Source: Lysobacter solisilvae
GTDB lineage: Bacteria > Pseudomonadota > Gammaproteobacteria > Xanthomonadales > Xanthomonadaceae
Direction of reading: 5' to 3'
Assembly (NCBI RefSeq): GCF_016613535.2
Contig: NZ_CP071518.1
Span: 3,844,001 to 3,908,000 of the forward strand
DNA length: 64,000 nt
Under the pieces are notes generated by a model. The model made no database searches. It was not told the DNA's origin and saw only the letters and a program-made list of their open reading frames with translations. Positions 44,590-55,870 of this stretch are shown here, piece after piece (position 1 is the first letter of the stretch; each line of letters opens with the position of its first letter). Both the position numbers and the translations under genes were made by a program.

Positions 44590-44955
44590 ATGGAAGACTC
44601 CGCCCATCCCCGCTTCTTCGACCACTTCCCCATGCGCCGCGTCACCGCGGCCTCGCTGGACGACGCGCTCGCCGCCGATGGCGCGCTGCGGATCGTGTTC
44701 CTGTGGGGGAAGGACTGTCCGAACTGCGACATCGCCAAGGGCCAGATGCTGCTGACGCCGGAACGGTTCACCTGGCCGGACGTGGAGTGGCTGCACGACA
44801 ACGTGTACGAAGACCCGGCGATGGCCACGCGCATGGGCCTGCACGGCATTCCGGCGTTCTTCGTCTACCGCGGGGCCACGAGGCTTGGCCGCATGAGCCA
44901 GTGGCCGGGGACGGCCGAGTTCGTCCAGGCCATTGAAAGGCTGCGCGCGCGCTGA
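44590..44955 (+). CDS. thioredoxin family protein
   Basis: A 121-residue cytoplasmic thioredoxin-fold protein with the active site CPNC (Cys43, Cys46) in FLWGKDCPNCDIAKG and the cis-proline in LHGIPAFFVYR. The protein lacks a signal peptide. The CPNC pair differs from the CGPC of housekeeping thioredoxins, so it may be a specialised reductase. A TAGCAT 7 nt before the start could be a -10 element of an almost leaderless transcript. Confidence 0.87.
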   Translation: MEDSAHPRFFDHFPMRRVTAASLDDALAADGALRIVFLWGKDCPNCDIAKGQMLLTPERFTWPDVEWLHDNVYEDPAMATRMGLHGIPAFFVYRGATRLGRMSQWPGTAEFVQAIERLRAR

Positions 44956-45058
44956 CCGGGCCGTTGCGCAGACGCAACAGCTCGTCCGCGCCAAGGGCTA
45001 CGCGCCGGCTGCCCGCGCGGGCACACTCTCCAGCCTCCCCCTCGCCAGGTGCGACGCC

Positions 45059-45742
45059 ATGCCCCTGTTCGATACCTCCACCTTGCTGGCCTATCTCGCC
45101 GCGGCGGTCGTGCTGGTGCTGGTCCCCGGTCCCGGCACCGCGTGGATCGTGGCGCAGACGGTGGCCGGCGGCACCGCGCGTGGCCTGCGCGCGGGCCTGG
45201 GACTGGAAACCGCCACGCTCATCCACGCCCTGGCCGCGGGCCTGGGGCTGTCCGCGATCCTGGCCACCTCGGCGTTGGCCTTCGACCTGCTCAAGTACGC
45301 CGGCGCCGCCTACCTGGTCTGGCTGGGCATCCGCGCCTGGCGCGGCGCGCCGGCGGACGACGCGCGGGCAGATGACGCCCTGCCCGACCTGGCAGGGCCG
45401 GTCGAAGCGGGCACGGCGGCCGCGTCCGTCCCGACCCCCGCCCGCGCCGTCTATTGGCGCTCGGTGGTGACCGGCGTGCTCAACCCGAAAGTCGCGCTGT
45501 TCTTCCTCGCCTTCCTGCCGCAGTTCGTGCATCCCGAGCGCGGCCACGTCTGGCTGCAGTTCTTCGTGCTGGGCGTGCTGCTGTCGATGATCGGCATGAG
45601 CCACAGCGCCGTGCTCAGCGTGACGATCGGCCGGGTCGGCCGGCGCCTGCGCGGCAGCGCGCGTGCGGCGCGCTGGCGCCAGCGGACCCTAGGTGCCTTC
45701 TTCGTCGGCCTCGGCGTGCGGCTGGCGGTGCAGCAGCGCTAG
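45059..45742 (+). CDS. LysE/RhtB family amino-acid exporter
   Basis: Inner-membrane exporter of 227 residues with six predicted helices. It starts LLAYLAAAVVLVLVPGPGTA, the family signature (VPGPxxx), and continues AGLGLETATLIHALAAGLGL and YLVWLGIRAWRG. A hydrophilic loop of about 35 residues is followed by GVLNPKVALFFLAFLPQFV. It exports an amino acid or related metabolite; the substrate is unknown. ATG 45059 was chosen because it immediately precedes the first helix. Confidence 0.88.
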   Translation: MPLFDTSTLLAYLAAAVVLVLVPGPGTAWIVAQTVAGGTARGLRAGLGLETATLIHALAAGLGLSAILATSALAFDLLKYAGAAYLVWLGIRAWRGAPADDARADDALPDLAGPVEAGTAAASVPTPARAVYWRSVVTGVLNPKVALFFLAFLPQFVHPERGHVWLQFFVLGVLLSMIGMSHSAVLSVTIGRVGRRLRGSARAARWRQRTLGAFFVGLGVRLAVQQR

Positions 45743-45843
45743 CGACACCCGGGCACGGCCCAAGCGGCTTTGCGCGACGCCGTTCACGCGTGGTCCAAGG
45801 CGGGCGATGCCATGCTGGCGTCCCTCCCGACCGAGTGCGAACC

Positions 45844-46419
45844 ATGAATCCGCAGCGACGCCAGATCGTTCTCGCCACGCTCGCCGGCGGCGCCGTGCTG
45901 CTGACCAGTGGTTGCTCCACGCTCGAGGCCGTCGGCGCGCTGCTGGGCAACCAGCTCAACTTCAGCCAGGGCCAGCTGCAGCAGGCGCTGGACCGCAACT
46001 TTCCCAAGCACTACGACAAGATGGGCGGCCTGATCTCGATGACACTGCTCAACCCGCGGCTGTCGATTCCGCAGGGTTCCAGCCGCCTGCGGCTGGATTT
46101 CGACCTGGGCATGGGCGCGCTGGGCAGCGACAGCAGCCGCGCCGACGGCCACTTCGCCCTCACCAGCGCGCTGCGCTGGGACGGCAACACGCGCGGGCTG
46201 CACCTGCAGGAACCCGCGCTGGAACACGTCGAGGTGCCGGCGCTGGGCGGCGTGATGAATTCATCGGCACGCGGACTGCTCAACACCTGGCTGGCACAAT
46301 ACGCACGCGACGAACCGGTCTACCGCTTCGACAACACCCTGCTCGACCGGCTGGGCTCGCGCCGCATCGGCCGGACCGACATCGAAAACGGCCAGGTCAC
46401 GGTCCACCTGGATAACTGA
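45844..46419 (+). CDS. DUF1439 (YceB-like) lipoprotein
   Basis: A 191-residue lipoprotein. The signal peptide ends in the lipobox LTSGC (Cys at about 22). The mature part matches the DUF1439/YceB pattern with FSQGQLQQALDRNFPKHYDK and LLNPRLSIPQGSSRLRLDFD, and ends DIENGQVTVHLDN. The fold is a lipid-binding-like tubular domain in known relatives. The function is unknown. The next lipoprotein gene begins 12 nt downstream, so they are probably co-transcribed. Confidence 0.82.
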   Translation: MNPQRRQIVLATLAGGAVLLTSGCSTLEAVGALLGNQLNFSQGQLQQALDRNFPKHYDKMGGLISMTLLNPRLSIPQGSSRLRLDFDLGMGALGSDSSRADGHFALTSALRWDGNTRGLHLQEPALEHVEVPALGGVMNSSARGLLNTWLAQYARDEPVYRFDNTLLDRLGSRRIGRTDIENGQVTVHLDN

Positions 46420-46431
46420 CACACCCGCCCC

Positions 46432-47211
46432 ATGCCTGCCTTCGCTTCGACCGCTTCGCCCCGCCCCCTCCCTGACGGCGTCCTTTCGCCCCGTCGTGCG
46501 CTCGCCGTGCTGGCGGCCACGCTGCTGGTGCTGGGCCTGTCGGCCTGCGGCGGCAAGGGCGGCTCGGACCCCACGGGTCGCGCCGATGGCAAAGGCGGCA
46601 GCGAACAGCTGCCCGCGCCCACCGGGACGGCGGGCGGCGTGACCGGCATGCCGACCGCGCCGGGCCCGGGCCACGTCGGTCCGCCGACGGAGGAGATGGC
46701 CGAAGGCGTCGTCCTGGATGAGAACGGCAATCCCCTTCCGCCGGCGCTGGGTCCGGACGGCGAGCCGCTGGATCCGGCGACCCTGCCCGCCGCCGCCATG
46801 CCGCCCGGCGCCGAGGACGCCTTGCCGCTCCCGCCCGAACCCACCCCGGAAGACGCGGTGGCCGTCGTGCGCGACTACTACGCGGCTCTCAACGGCGGCG
46901 ACTTCCCGCGCGCCCATGCGATGTGGGCCGACGAAGGCCGCGCCAGCGGGCAATCCGCCACGCAGTTCGCGGCCGGCTTCGCCGACGCCACCGGCATCTC
47001 GGTCGAAGTGATGCCGCCGGGCCGCATCGATGCGGGCGCCGGACAGCGGCACATCGAAGTGCCGGTGGCCTACACGGTCACCCTGCGCGACGGCAGCCTG
47101 CGTCGCTACGTGGGCGCCTACACCCTGCGCCGCACCGTGGTCGACGGCGCTAGCGCCGAGCAGCGTGCGTGGCGGATCGGCTCGGCGGACATCCGCCAGC
47201 TGGACCGCTGA
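46432..47211 (+). CDS. putative lipoprotein with NTF2-like C-terminal region
   Basis: A 259-residue predicted lipoprotein. The lipobox LSAC gives an acylated Cys near residue 39 after a long N-terminal region. A Gly/Pro-rich linker (about 42-135) follows, then a compact domain (about 138-259) beginning PEDAVAVVRDYYAALNGGDFPRAHAMW, similar in pattern to SnoaL/NTF2-like folds. The final strand reads QRAWRIGSADIRQLDR. It probably sits in the periplasm tethered to a membrane. Function unknown. Confidence 0.7.
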   Translation: MPAFASTASPRPLPDGVLSPRRALAVLAATLLVLGLSACGGKGGSDPTGRADGKGGSEQLPAPTGTAGGVTGMPTAPGPGHVGPPTEEMAEGVVLDENGNPLPPALGPDGEPLDPATLPAAAMPPGAEDALPLPPEPTPEDAVAVVRDYYAALNGGDFPRAHAMWADEGRASGQSATQFAAGFADATGISVEVMPPGRIDAGAGQRHIEVPVAYTVTLRDGSLRRYVGAYTLRRTVVDGASAEQRAWRIGSADIRQLDR

Positions 47212-47287
47212 GGCCGCGCGCGGCGTGCACACGCCGCGACGAAGTGTCGTGACCGGTTCCGGTTCCCTGCGCAGCGCGGATACTTCC

Positions 47288-47815
47288 GTGGCCGATGTCC
47301 CCGCGGTCATCGCGGTGCTGGATACGAACGTGTGCCTGGACCTGTTCGTGTTCGACGACGCCCGCGCGGCCCCGCTGCGGCACGCATTGCAGCAACGCAC
47401 GCTGCAGGCAATCACCGATGCCGATTGCCGCGACGAATGGCGGCGCGTGCTGGCCTATCCGCAGTGGATGCTGCCGGCGGCGGCCCAGGCCGCGCACCTG
47501 GCGCGGTTCGATGCGATGGTCACGATCACCGCGACTACGCCGGGCGACCCGATGCCCAGCGTCGCCGTGCCCCGCTGCCGGGATGGCGACGACCAGAAGT
47601 TCCTCGATCTGGCCGCGCGCGTCGGCGCGCGCTGGCTGCTCACCCGCGACAGCGAACTGCTGCGCCTGTCGCGGCGCACGCAGCGCGACTTCGGCTGCGT
47701 GGTGCTGACGCCGCAGGCGTGGGCCGATTCGATGCAGGCCGATCCGACAGGACCCGATCCGATGCGGGCCGATCCGACAGGACCCGGTTCGGTCGGCGCC
47801 ACTGGACCGGGCTGA
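47288..47815 (+). CDS. PIN domain protein (putative RNase)
   Basis: A 175-residue protein of the PIN/COG1569 type. The metal-binding acids expected of PIN nucleases are visible: Asp in AVLDTNVCLDLF, Glu/Asp around DADCRDEWRRVL, DGDDQKFLDLA and LLTRDSELLRL. The GTG at 47288 is a reasonable start; others upstream in frame (47228, 47249) are possible. The C-terminus contains a short duplication (ADPTGPDPMRADPTGPG). No antitoxin gene is adjacent; the upstream neighbour is a lipoprotein gene. It could be a VapC-like toxin that lost its partner or a housekeeping RNase. Confidence 0.78.
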   Translation: MADVPAVIAVLDTNVCLDLFVFDDARAAPLRHALQQRTLQAITDADCRDEWRRVLAYPQWMLPAAAQAAHLARFDAMVTITATTPGDPMPSVAVPRCRDGDDQKFLDLAARVGARWLLTRDSELLRLSRRTQRDFGCVVLTPQAWADSMQADPTGPDPMRADPTGPGSVGATGPG

Positions 47816-47839
47816 GGGCGAGTCGCCCCCGCCCGCCGA

Positions 47840-50089
47840 TCAGATCTCGAACCGGTACGACAGCTTCACCAGGAACTGCTCGCTGTCGCGCAGCTGGAAG
47901 GCGTCGATGAACTCGTCGCGAGCGCGATACCGGCCCAGGATGTCCTCTTCGTAGAACGAGCCGCCGCGCACGTAGGCGATGTACAGGTAGGACAGCGGCG
48001 CCAGCTCGTAGCGGTAGCGGACCTGGAAGCCCAGGTTGCGCAGGCCCAGGTCGGGGATTGCCTCGGTCGACCGCACCGGCTCGCCGTCGGGCGCCACGCG
48101 ATAGGCCTGCGCGGCCTTGGCGTCCAGGCCGATGGATTCCAGGCGCACGCGCAGTTCCTGCTTGTCGTTGATCAGCCACACGCTGCCGGCATTGAGCAGG
48201 ATCATCTCCTCCTCGTAGCTGCCCAGCAGGTTGTCGCCGCGCCACAGCAGCCAGTCGTCGTTGCGCTCGTAGTACCAGGACGTGAAGAAGCTCAGGCGGT
48301 CATTGACGTGGTAGGTCGGGTTGAACTCGGTCTGCACGTTGAGCTTGCCCGGCGTGTCCAGCCCTTCGGAGGTCACGCGCAGGTTGCCGTAGAAGCTCCA
48401 GTGGCCGTCGCCCTGGCGCGGACGATCACGCTCGTAGAAGACGAAGTATTTCGCCGGCATCCTGACCACGCCGTTGCCGCGCAGGATCAGGTCGTCGTGC
48501 CCCGACGACCAGCTGGCCAGCTCGATGAAGTCACTGCCGCCATCGCGGCGCTGGCCGCTGCGGTTCATCGCCACCGCGTCGGCGATGTGCAGCCCGCCAT
48601 CGTTGAAGCGGCGCGACGCCGCCCAGTGCCAGTCGCTGGCGCTGTACTTGGAGGTCTCGGGGAAGCTGGTGAAACGCTTGCCCAGGTCGTAGCGGGCGTA
48701 ATTGAAGTTGTTGCGTTCCAGGTAGCCGAAATCGTTGAGCTGCAGGTCGCGGCCCAGGTGCACTGCGTAAAGCTGCTGGCGCCAGCCCTCGCCCATGTCC
48801 CAGTCCACGCGCACCTGCCCGCCGCTGTCGCGCGTGGTGGCGCCGGACTGGCGGATGTCGGAGGCCACCACGGTGCTGCGGATCGACCAGGCCGCGTTCG
48901 GCGTCCAGCGATGGTCCATTTCGTACACGTTGGCCTGCCGGTCCAGGAACGGCCGCTCCACGCGCGTGACCATGCCGCCCAGGCCCTGCTTGTCGCCGTC
49001 GCGGCTGGCGCGCAGCGCGTAGAAGTCGCGGCCGACCTCGTCGCCCTCGGTCGCGGCGAACACGCCGTAGTTGAGCCCGCCGATGCTGCCATTGAGCTTG
49101 ACCGCCGCGGTCACGTCGCCCGATTCCTCGCCGTCGTCGGTGGTGGCGCCCACGCGGCGGGTGTAGATCAGCTTGTTGCGGGTGCTGAGCGAGCCGAAAG
49201 GCACGTCGAAGTAGCCCTGGTTCTCGGTGAAGAACGGGCGCTTGTCACTGAAGAAGGTCTCGATCGCGCCGAAGTTCACCACCAGCTGGTCGCTCTCGAC
49301 CTGGCCGAAGTCCGGGTTGAGCGTGGCGCTGAGCTGGAAGCGGCCGTTGGGCTTCCAGAAGATGTCGGCCCCGGTGTCGAAGTCGGACTTCTTGCCGACG
49401 TTGTCGTACACCATCGACGCGTACGGCGTGATCGCCAGCAGCGACTGGCTGTAGGCCGGGACCTGCACCTTGTTGAGCGCGGTGAGGAAGCGCGTTTCCT
49501 GGTAGCTCACCGCCGGCCAGGCGACGCGCTCGCCGGTGGCGCCGATGACGCGGTCCAGCTGGATGCCCAGCGTGCGTACGTCGCCCTTGGCGTCGCGCAT
49601 TGGCGCCAGGTGCCAGGGGATCAGCATCTCGGCCGACCAGCCCGCCTCGTCCTCGGTGGTGGCGTGGCGCCAGTCGCCGTCCCAGTCGGGGTTGAACTGG
49701 TTCTCGTTGGTGATGGTGGTGTCGATGATGCTGTTGGACAGCAGCACGGTGAAGTTGTAGCCGCTGCGGCCGTCGCCGTCGAAGTCGACGTAGAGGTTCA
49801 CGCGGTCGGCCTGCGCGCCCTGGTCGCGCTGCGCCTCCTGGCGCGTGCGCGGGATCGACGGGGCCTGGATGTTGCGGAAGCCGATCGCCAGACCGTCCTC
49901 GGTCGCCAGGATCCAGGCTTCGGTCGGCTGCACCGTGGGTTCGCGCGAGAGCGGCTGGGTGAAGCGGAAATCGGTGATGTGCTGCGCACCCTGCCATTCG
50001 GCGGGGTCGATCCGGCCGTCGATCTCGACGGCAAAGACAGGCGGCGCCGCGAGTGCGGCCAGGACGGCGGTGGTGAGCGTGGCGCGCAT
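47840..50089 (-). CDS. DUF5916 domain protein with CBM9-like N-terminal domain
   Basis: A 749-residue secreted or outer-membrane protein. The signal peptide ends APPVFA. A CBM9-like domain (about 20-210) starts VEIDGRIDPAEWQGAQ and contains VNLYVDFDGDGRSGYNF. The DUF5916 part follows, with FFSDKRPFFTENQGYF. The remainder consists of alternating hydrophobic strands and ends in YRFEI, compatible with an outer-membrane beta-barrel ending in an aromatic-hydrophobic pattern. The role is unknown; a carbohydrate- or envelope-related function is inferred. It converges on the PIN gene with a 24-bp gap. Confidence 0.85.
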   Translation of the reverse strand: MRATLTTAVLAALAAPPVFAVEIDGRIDPAEWQGAQHITDFRFTQPLSREPTVQPTEAWILATEDGLAIGFRNIQAPSIPRTRQEAQRDQGAQADRVNLYVDFDGDGRSGYNFTVLLSNSIIDTTITNENQFNPDWDGDWRHATTEDEAGWSAEMLIPWHLAPMRDAKGDVRTLGIQLDRVIGATGERVAWPAVSYQETRFLTALNKVQVPAYSQSLLAITPYASMVYDNVGKKSDFDTGADIFWKPNGRFQLSATLNPDFGQVESDQLVVNFGAIETFFSDKRPFFTENQGYFDVPFGSLSTRNKLIYTRRVGATTDDGEESGDVTAAVKLNGSIGGLNYGVFAATEGDEVGRDFYALRASRDGDKQGLGGMVTRVERPFLDRQANVYEMDHRWTPNAAWSIRSTVVASDIRQSGATTRDSGGQVRVDWDMGEGWRQQLYAVHLGRDLQLNDFGYLERNNFNYARYDLGKRFTSFPETSKYSASDWHWAASRRFNDGGLHIADAVAMNRSGQRRDGGSDFIELASWSSGHDDLILRGNGVVRMPAKYFVFYERDRPRQGDGHWSFYGNLRVTSEGLDTPGKLNVQTEFNPTYHVNDRLSFFTSWYYERNDDWLLWRGDNLLGSYEEEMILLNAGSVWLINDKQELRVRLESIGLDAKAAQAYRVAPDGEPVRSTEAIPDLGLRNLGFQVRYRYELAPLSYLYIAYVRGGSFYEEDILGRYRARDEFIDAFQLRDSEQFLVKLSYRFEI

Positions 50090-50377
50090 GGGGAGCCCGG
50101 TTGGAGGTGTCGCGGCGGACGAGCGTCGCCGCCCTGGTGCGGGTGGCGTCCGGTGTCGCACAAGTGCCGCAAGGGTATGGGTATGTCGGCCTGTCACCGA
50201 CTGACGGAAGTCATGCCAACCAATTGCCTACCTCGCGCATCGCGCAGGCGGCCGCGGCCGGCGCGTCCCGTGCGGATGCGACGTCGCGCCAACAATGCGC
50301 AATCGGTGGTCGGAGGGTGGCGGGCGGAGCGACGCGGGGTCGCACGCCGGGGCGGCGGTGGCGGACCGCCTTGCGGG

Positions 50378-51178
50378 TCAGCGGGCCTTGCGGGTCGCGG
50401 ACCTGCTGGTTGCGGTCTTGGCGGGCGCGGTCTTGGCGGGCGCGGTCTTCCTGGTTGCGGCCTTCCTGGTCGCGGCCTTGCTGTCCGCTGTCTTCCGGGT
50501 CGCGGCATTCTTCTTCGTGGCCGGCTTCGACGGCGCCTGCTTCGACGGCGCCTGCTTCGAAGCGCCCTGCCTGGACGGCTGCTTTCGGGCTGAAGCGGTC
50601 TTCGCCGCGGCGTCACCCGGGGACTTGGCCGCCTTCTTCGCGGCGGACCGGGCCTGGGCGTCCGCCTTCAGCGCTTCGGCCTTGCGGGCGTCCTGGCGGG
50701 CCTGCTTCTTCTTGCTCTTGGGCTGCAGCATCGTGCCGGTGCACGCCGGCGAGCCGCAGCGGCATTCCCAGATCTTCTTCAGCTCCGGCGTGTGCTTTTC
50801 TTCCAGGCGGATGCCGTAGTTGTAGGACAGCTCCTCGCCAGGCTTGATGCTGCGGATCGCCTCGATGAAGACGCGGTCCTTGCGGCGGTCGTCACCCTCG
50901 TCCTCTTCCAGCACCGCCTCACAGTTCGGATTGCAGCTGTGGTTGATCCAGCGCGCGTCGTTGCCGTCGAAATTGGCGTCGATCACGTATTCGTCGTTGA
51001 GGGTGAACAGGAAGGTGTGGCCGGAATCCGCATCGCCGCTGTCGCCGGCATCCACCTGCTCGTGCGTGCGCCGGGCGCCCTTGTACTCGATCAGGCGTTC
51101 GCCCTTGGCGATCGGGGCGACGGCGAACATTCCGTTGCCGTGGATGGCGGAACGGCGGGTGGTGATCTTGCGCGACAT
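50378..51178 (-). CDS. SET-domain protein-lysine methyltransferase with H1-like tail
   Basis: A 266-residue protein. The SET domain (about 4-130) contains GNGMFAVAPI, the cofactor/knot motif NHSCNPNC (79-86) and ELSYNYG. A post-SET motif with Cys139, Cys141 and Cys146 (CRCGSPAC) could bind zinc together with Cys86. The last 110 or so residues are a Lys/Ala/Pro-rich tail of AAKKAAK, APAKTAPAKTA and AATRK repeats, like a bacterial histone H1 tail, implying DNA or nucleoid binding. The ATG at 51178 starts the SET domain; the upstream open frame is 21-bp repeat sequence. Confidence 0.88.
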   Translation of the reverse strand: MSRKITTRRSAIHGNGMFAVAPIAKGERLIEYKGARRTHEQVDAGDSGDADSGHTFLFTLNDEYVIDANFDGNDARWINHSCNPNCEAVLEEDEGDDRRKDRVFIEAIRSIKPGEELSYNYGIRLEEKHTPELKKIWECRCGSPACTGTMLQPKSKKKQARQDARKAEALKADAQARSAAKKAAKSPGDAAAKTASARKQPSRQGASKQAPSKQAPSKPATKKNAATRKTADSKAATRKAATRKTAPAKTAPAKTATSRSATRKAR

Positions 51179-51349
51179 GCAGGCGTCCGGTGATGCGGGA
51201 GCGAGGGGCCGCGATTGTGACCCGAAACGGGTGAGCAGGTCATGGAGTAGCCCGCGCATGCCGGCGTGGTGGCCGCGGGCGACGGCCCGGCCTGGTGTCT
51301 TGGCCCTGCCCCTGTTCGCCTGGGCGTGTGGCGCCGCCCGGACCGCGAG

Positions 51350-51643
51350 CGCTGGGCGTTCGGACCCCAGCGTTTGGCTTTCAGCGCCCAGCGTTTGGCT
51401 TTCGGACCCGAACGTTTGGCTTTCAGAGCCCAGCGTTTGGCTTTCGGACCCCAACGTTTGGCTTTCAGAGCCCAGCGTTTGGCTTTCGGACCCGAACGCT
51501 GGGCTTTCAGAGCCCAGCGTTTGGCTTTCGGACCCGAACGTTGGGCTTTCAGAGCCCAGCGTTTGGCTTTCGGACACCAACGTTGGGCCTTCAAAGCCCA
51601 ACTTTCGGCTTTCAGACCCCAACGTCCGGCTCCCAGCCCCCAA
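51350..51643. repeat. fourteen tandem 21-bp repeats
   Basis: Units start every 21 bp from 51350. Two versions alternate, CGTTTGGCTTTCGGACCC+SAA and CGTTTGGCTTTCAGAGCCCAG, giving a 42-bp higher-order repeat. The second version contains GGGCT-TTCAG-AGCCC, and at 51497-51519 the stem extends to 9 bp (CGCTGGGCT / AGCCCAGCG). The units diverge towards 51643. Confidence 0.93.
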
Positions 51644-51730
51644 GGCGCGCCTTTCCAGCGCCACACGAGCCCTCCGGCCTCGGTTCTGGCTCCGGCGGCC
51701 CCCTGACTCGACCGCCCCGCGCGCAATCAG

Positions 51731-51736
51731 TACAAT
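51731..51736 (+). promoter_or_regulatory. candidate -10 and operator region of the SUF operon
   Basis: TACAAT lies 30 nt before the sufR ATG inside aGTACAATAACGGTACgaatt, where two GTAC motifs are 12 nt apart. The region could be both promoter and binding site of the Rrf2 protein encoded just downstream; this is inference. Confidence 0.4.
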
Positions 51737-51765
51737 AACGGTACGAATTACCCCCGGCGCCCCCC

Positions 51766-52230
51766 ATGCTCCGCGTCACCAAGCTCACCGACTACGCCAC
51801 GGTCGTCATGACCGTGCTGGCCAGCCACCACCTGATCGCCCCGGATGCCGTCCTGAGCGCGTCGGAGCTGGCTGAACGGGCGGGTCTGGAAACTCCGACC
51901 GTGGCCAAGCTGCTCAAGCCGCTGGCCCAGTCGGGCCTGGTCGCGGCGTCGCGGGGCGCCAGCGGCGGCTATCGCCTGGCGCGGCCGGCGGGCCAGATCG
52001 GCCTGATCGACATCGTCGAGGCACTGGAAGGCCCGCTGGGCATGACCGAGTGCAGCGTCCACGCCGGCAGCTGCGGCATCGAGCAGTCCTGCGGCGTGCG
52101 CGCCAACTGGCGCCGCATCAACGACGTGGTGATCGACGCGCTGCGCGGCATCACCCTGGCCCAGATGCTCGAGCCGCCACCGCCCCTTTCCCCCGCCCGG
52201 CGTATCGACGTGCGCCTGGCCACGACATGA
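51766..52230 (+). CDS. SUF system Fe-S cluster regulator, Rrf2 family
   Basis: A 154-residue Rrf2-type winged-helix repressor, closest in pattern to the Xanthomonas-type SUF regulator family. It has the DNA-binding helix region [20 protein letters not shown] and the Rrf2 motif [13 protein letters not shown]. Three cysteines (Cys96, Cys103, Cys109) are placed as in IscR for an Fe-S cluster. It is the first gene of the suf operon and probably autoregulates it according to Fe-S supply. It ends 47 nt before sufB. Confidence 0.92.
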   Translation: MLRVTKLTDYATVVMTVLASHHLIAPDAVLSASELAERAGLETPTVAKLLKPLAQSGLVAASRGASGGYRLARPAGQIGLIDIVEALEGPLGMTECSVHAGSCGIEQSCGVRANWRRINDVVIDALRGITLAQMLEPPPPLSPARRIDVRLATT

Positions 52231-52277
52231 GCGGGCCCGCGCCCGTCCATGCAGCAACGAACCCAGTAGGCAGCCCC

Positions 52278-53729
<1,452 letters not shown>

Positions 53730-53804
53730 TCCGGGGCGGACCTGCGTCCGCCATCGCCATGCAAACAACCGGTGGGCGATGGCCCACCCCACGGAAACGA
53801 GCAC

Positions 53805-54565
<761 letters not shown>

Positions 54566-54569
<4 letters not shown>

Positions 54570-55870
54570 GCGCGCTGCTCGACTCGCTGGCTTCGGGCTA
54601 CCAGGCACTGCCCGGCCGCACCGAACTGGAAGACTCGCGTCGCGCGGCGCTGGCCGACGCGCTGCGCGACGGCCTCCCCGGCACCCGCAGCGAACGCTGG
54701 AAGTACACGCCGCTGCGCGCGTTCGAACGCCGCAGCTTCGTGCCGGCGCGCCAGCACGAGGCCACGCTGGACACGCAGGCCCTGGATCGGCAGGCCCTGT
54801 CCGCGATCCCCGCGCCGCGCCTGGTGTTCGTCAACGGACGCTTCGATGCGGCCGCCAGCGATGTCGCCGGCCTGGACGCGGGTGTGAGCCTGCAGACCTT
54901 GTCCGGCCTGCTCGGCGACGGCGACGCGCGCGAGGTGAACTTCCTGGCGCGCCGCTTCGACCGCGCCGATGAAGTGTTCGCCCGCCTCAACGCCGCCTTG
55001 GCCGAGGAAGGCGTCGTCCTGCGCGTGCAGGACGGCGTCCGGCAGACCGCGCCGGTCCACCTCGTGTTCGCCGGCGCGCCGGCCGGCGCCGACCTGGCCT
55101 GGCATTCGCGCCATCTGATCGAGCTGCGCCAGGACGCGCGGTTGACGGTGATCGAGCATCACCTGGCGGGCGGCGCCCACCAGCACCTGGCCAACACGCT
55201 CGCGCACGTGCACCTGGGCGCCCGCGCGCAGCTGATCCACCTGCGCCTGCAGGACGACGCCGTCGGCGCCTCGCAGCTGCTGCGCACCGACGCGGTGCTC
55301 GCCCGCGAAGCCGTGTACCGGCGTCTGGACGTGGAACTGGGGGCCGCGCTGTCGCGCCATGAACTCAACATCGCCCTGCAGGGCGAAGGCGCGAAGGCGA
55401 TTGCCAACGGCATCCTGCTGGCCGACGGCAAGCGCCACCTGGATACCCGCCTGGGCATCGATCACATCGCCCGCGACACGGCCTGCGACCTGCTGTGGCG
55501 CGGCCTGGGCGCCGGGCGTTCGCGCGCCGCGTTCCACGGCGGCATCCTGATCCGGGCCGGCGCCGACGGCAGCGCCGCGTCACTGTCCAACAAGAACCTG
55601 CTGCTGTCGGCGGGCGCGGAGATCGATACCCAGCCGGTCCTGGAGATCCACGCCGACGAGGTGCAGGCAGCGCACGGCGCCGCCGTCGGCCAGCTCGACG
55701 CGGCTTCGGTGTTCTACCTGCGCAGCCGCGGCATCCCCGAGGCGCAGGCGCGCGCCATGCTGACCGCGGCGTTCTGCCGCCAGGCGCTGGACGTGATCGG
55801 CGATGCCGCGCAACGTGCCCTGTTCGAAGGACCACTCGATGCCGCGCTGGCAAGGCTGGAGGCCGCATGA
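54566..55870 (+). CDS. sufD: Fe-S cluster assembly protein SufD
   Basis: A 434-residue SufB paralogue that forms the SufBC2D complex. It contains RSERWKYTPLRAFERR near residue 40, the central beta-helix, and the diagnostic C-terminal block NLLLSAGAEIDTQPVLEI followed by HGAAVGQLDAASVFYLRSRG. It starts with GTG in the overlap GTGA with sufC and its end overlaps sufS as ATGA. Order B-C-D-S is the usual one; sufA and sufE are absent. Confidence 0.95.

Larger units (their letters stand above)
51179..51765. other. 587-bp divergent region with a large 21-bp repeat array
   Basis: Half of this region (51350-51643) is the tandem array. All reading frames are open through it because the repeat has no stop, so long open frames here are not evidence of genes. 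The sufR promoter candidate is at the high end. Confidence 0.65.

Noticed and set aside
51266..51706. Long repetitive open frames (both strands) across the 21-bp repeat array
   Set aside because: A 21-bp repeat without stop codons opens every frame; the peptides are simple heptad repeats with no independent sign of translation. An N-terminal extension of the SET protein is kept only as a possibility.
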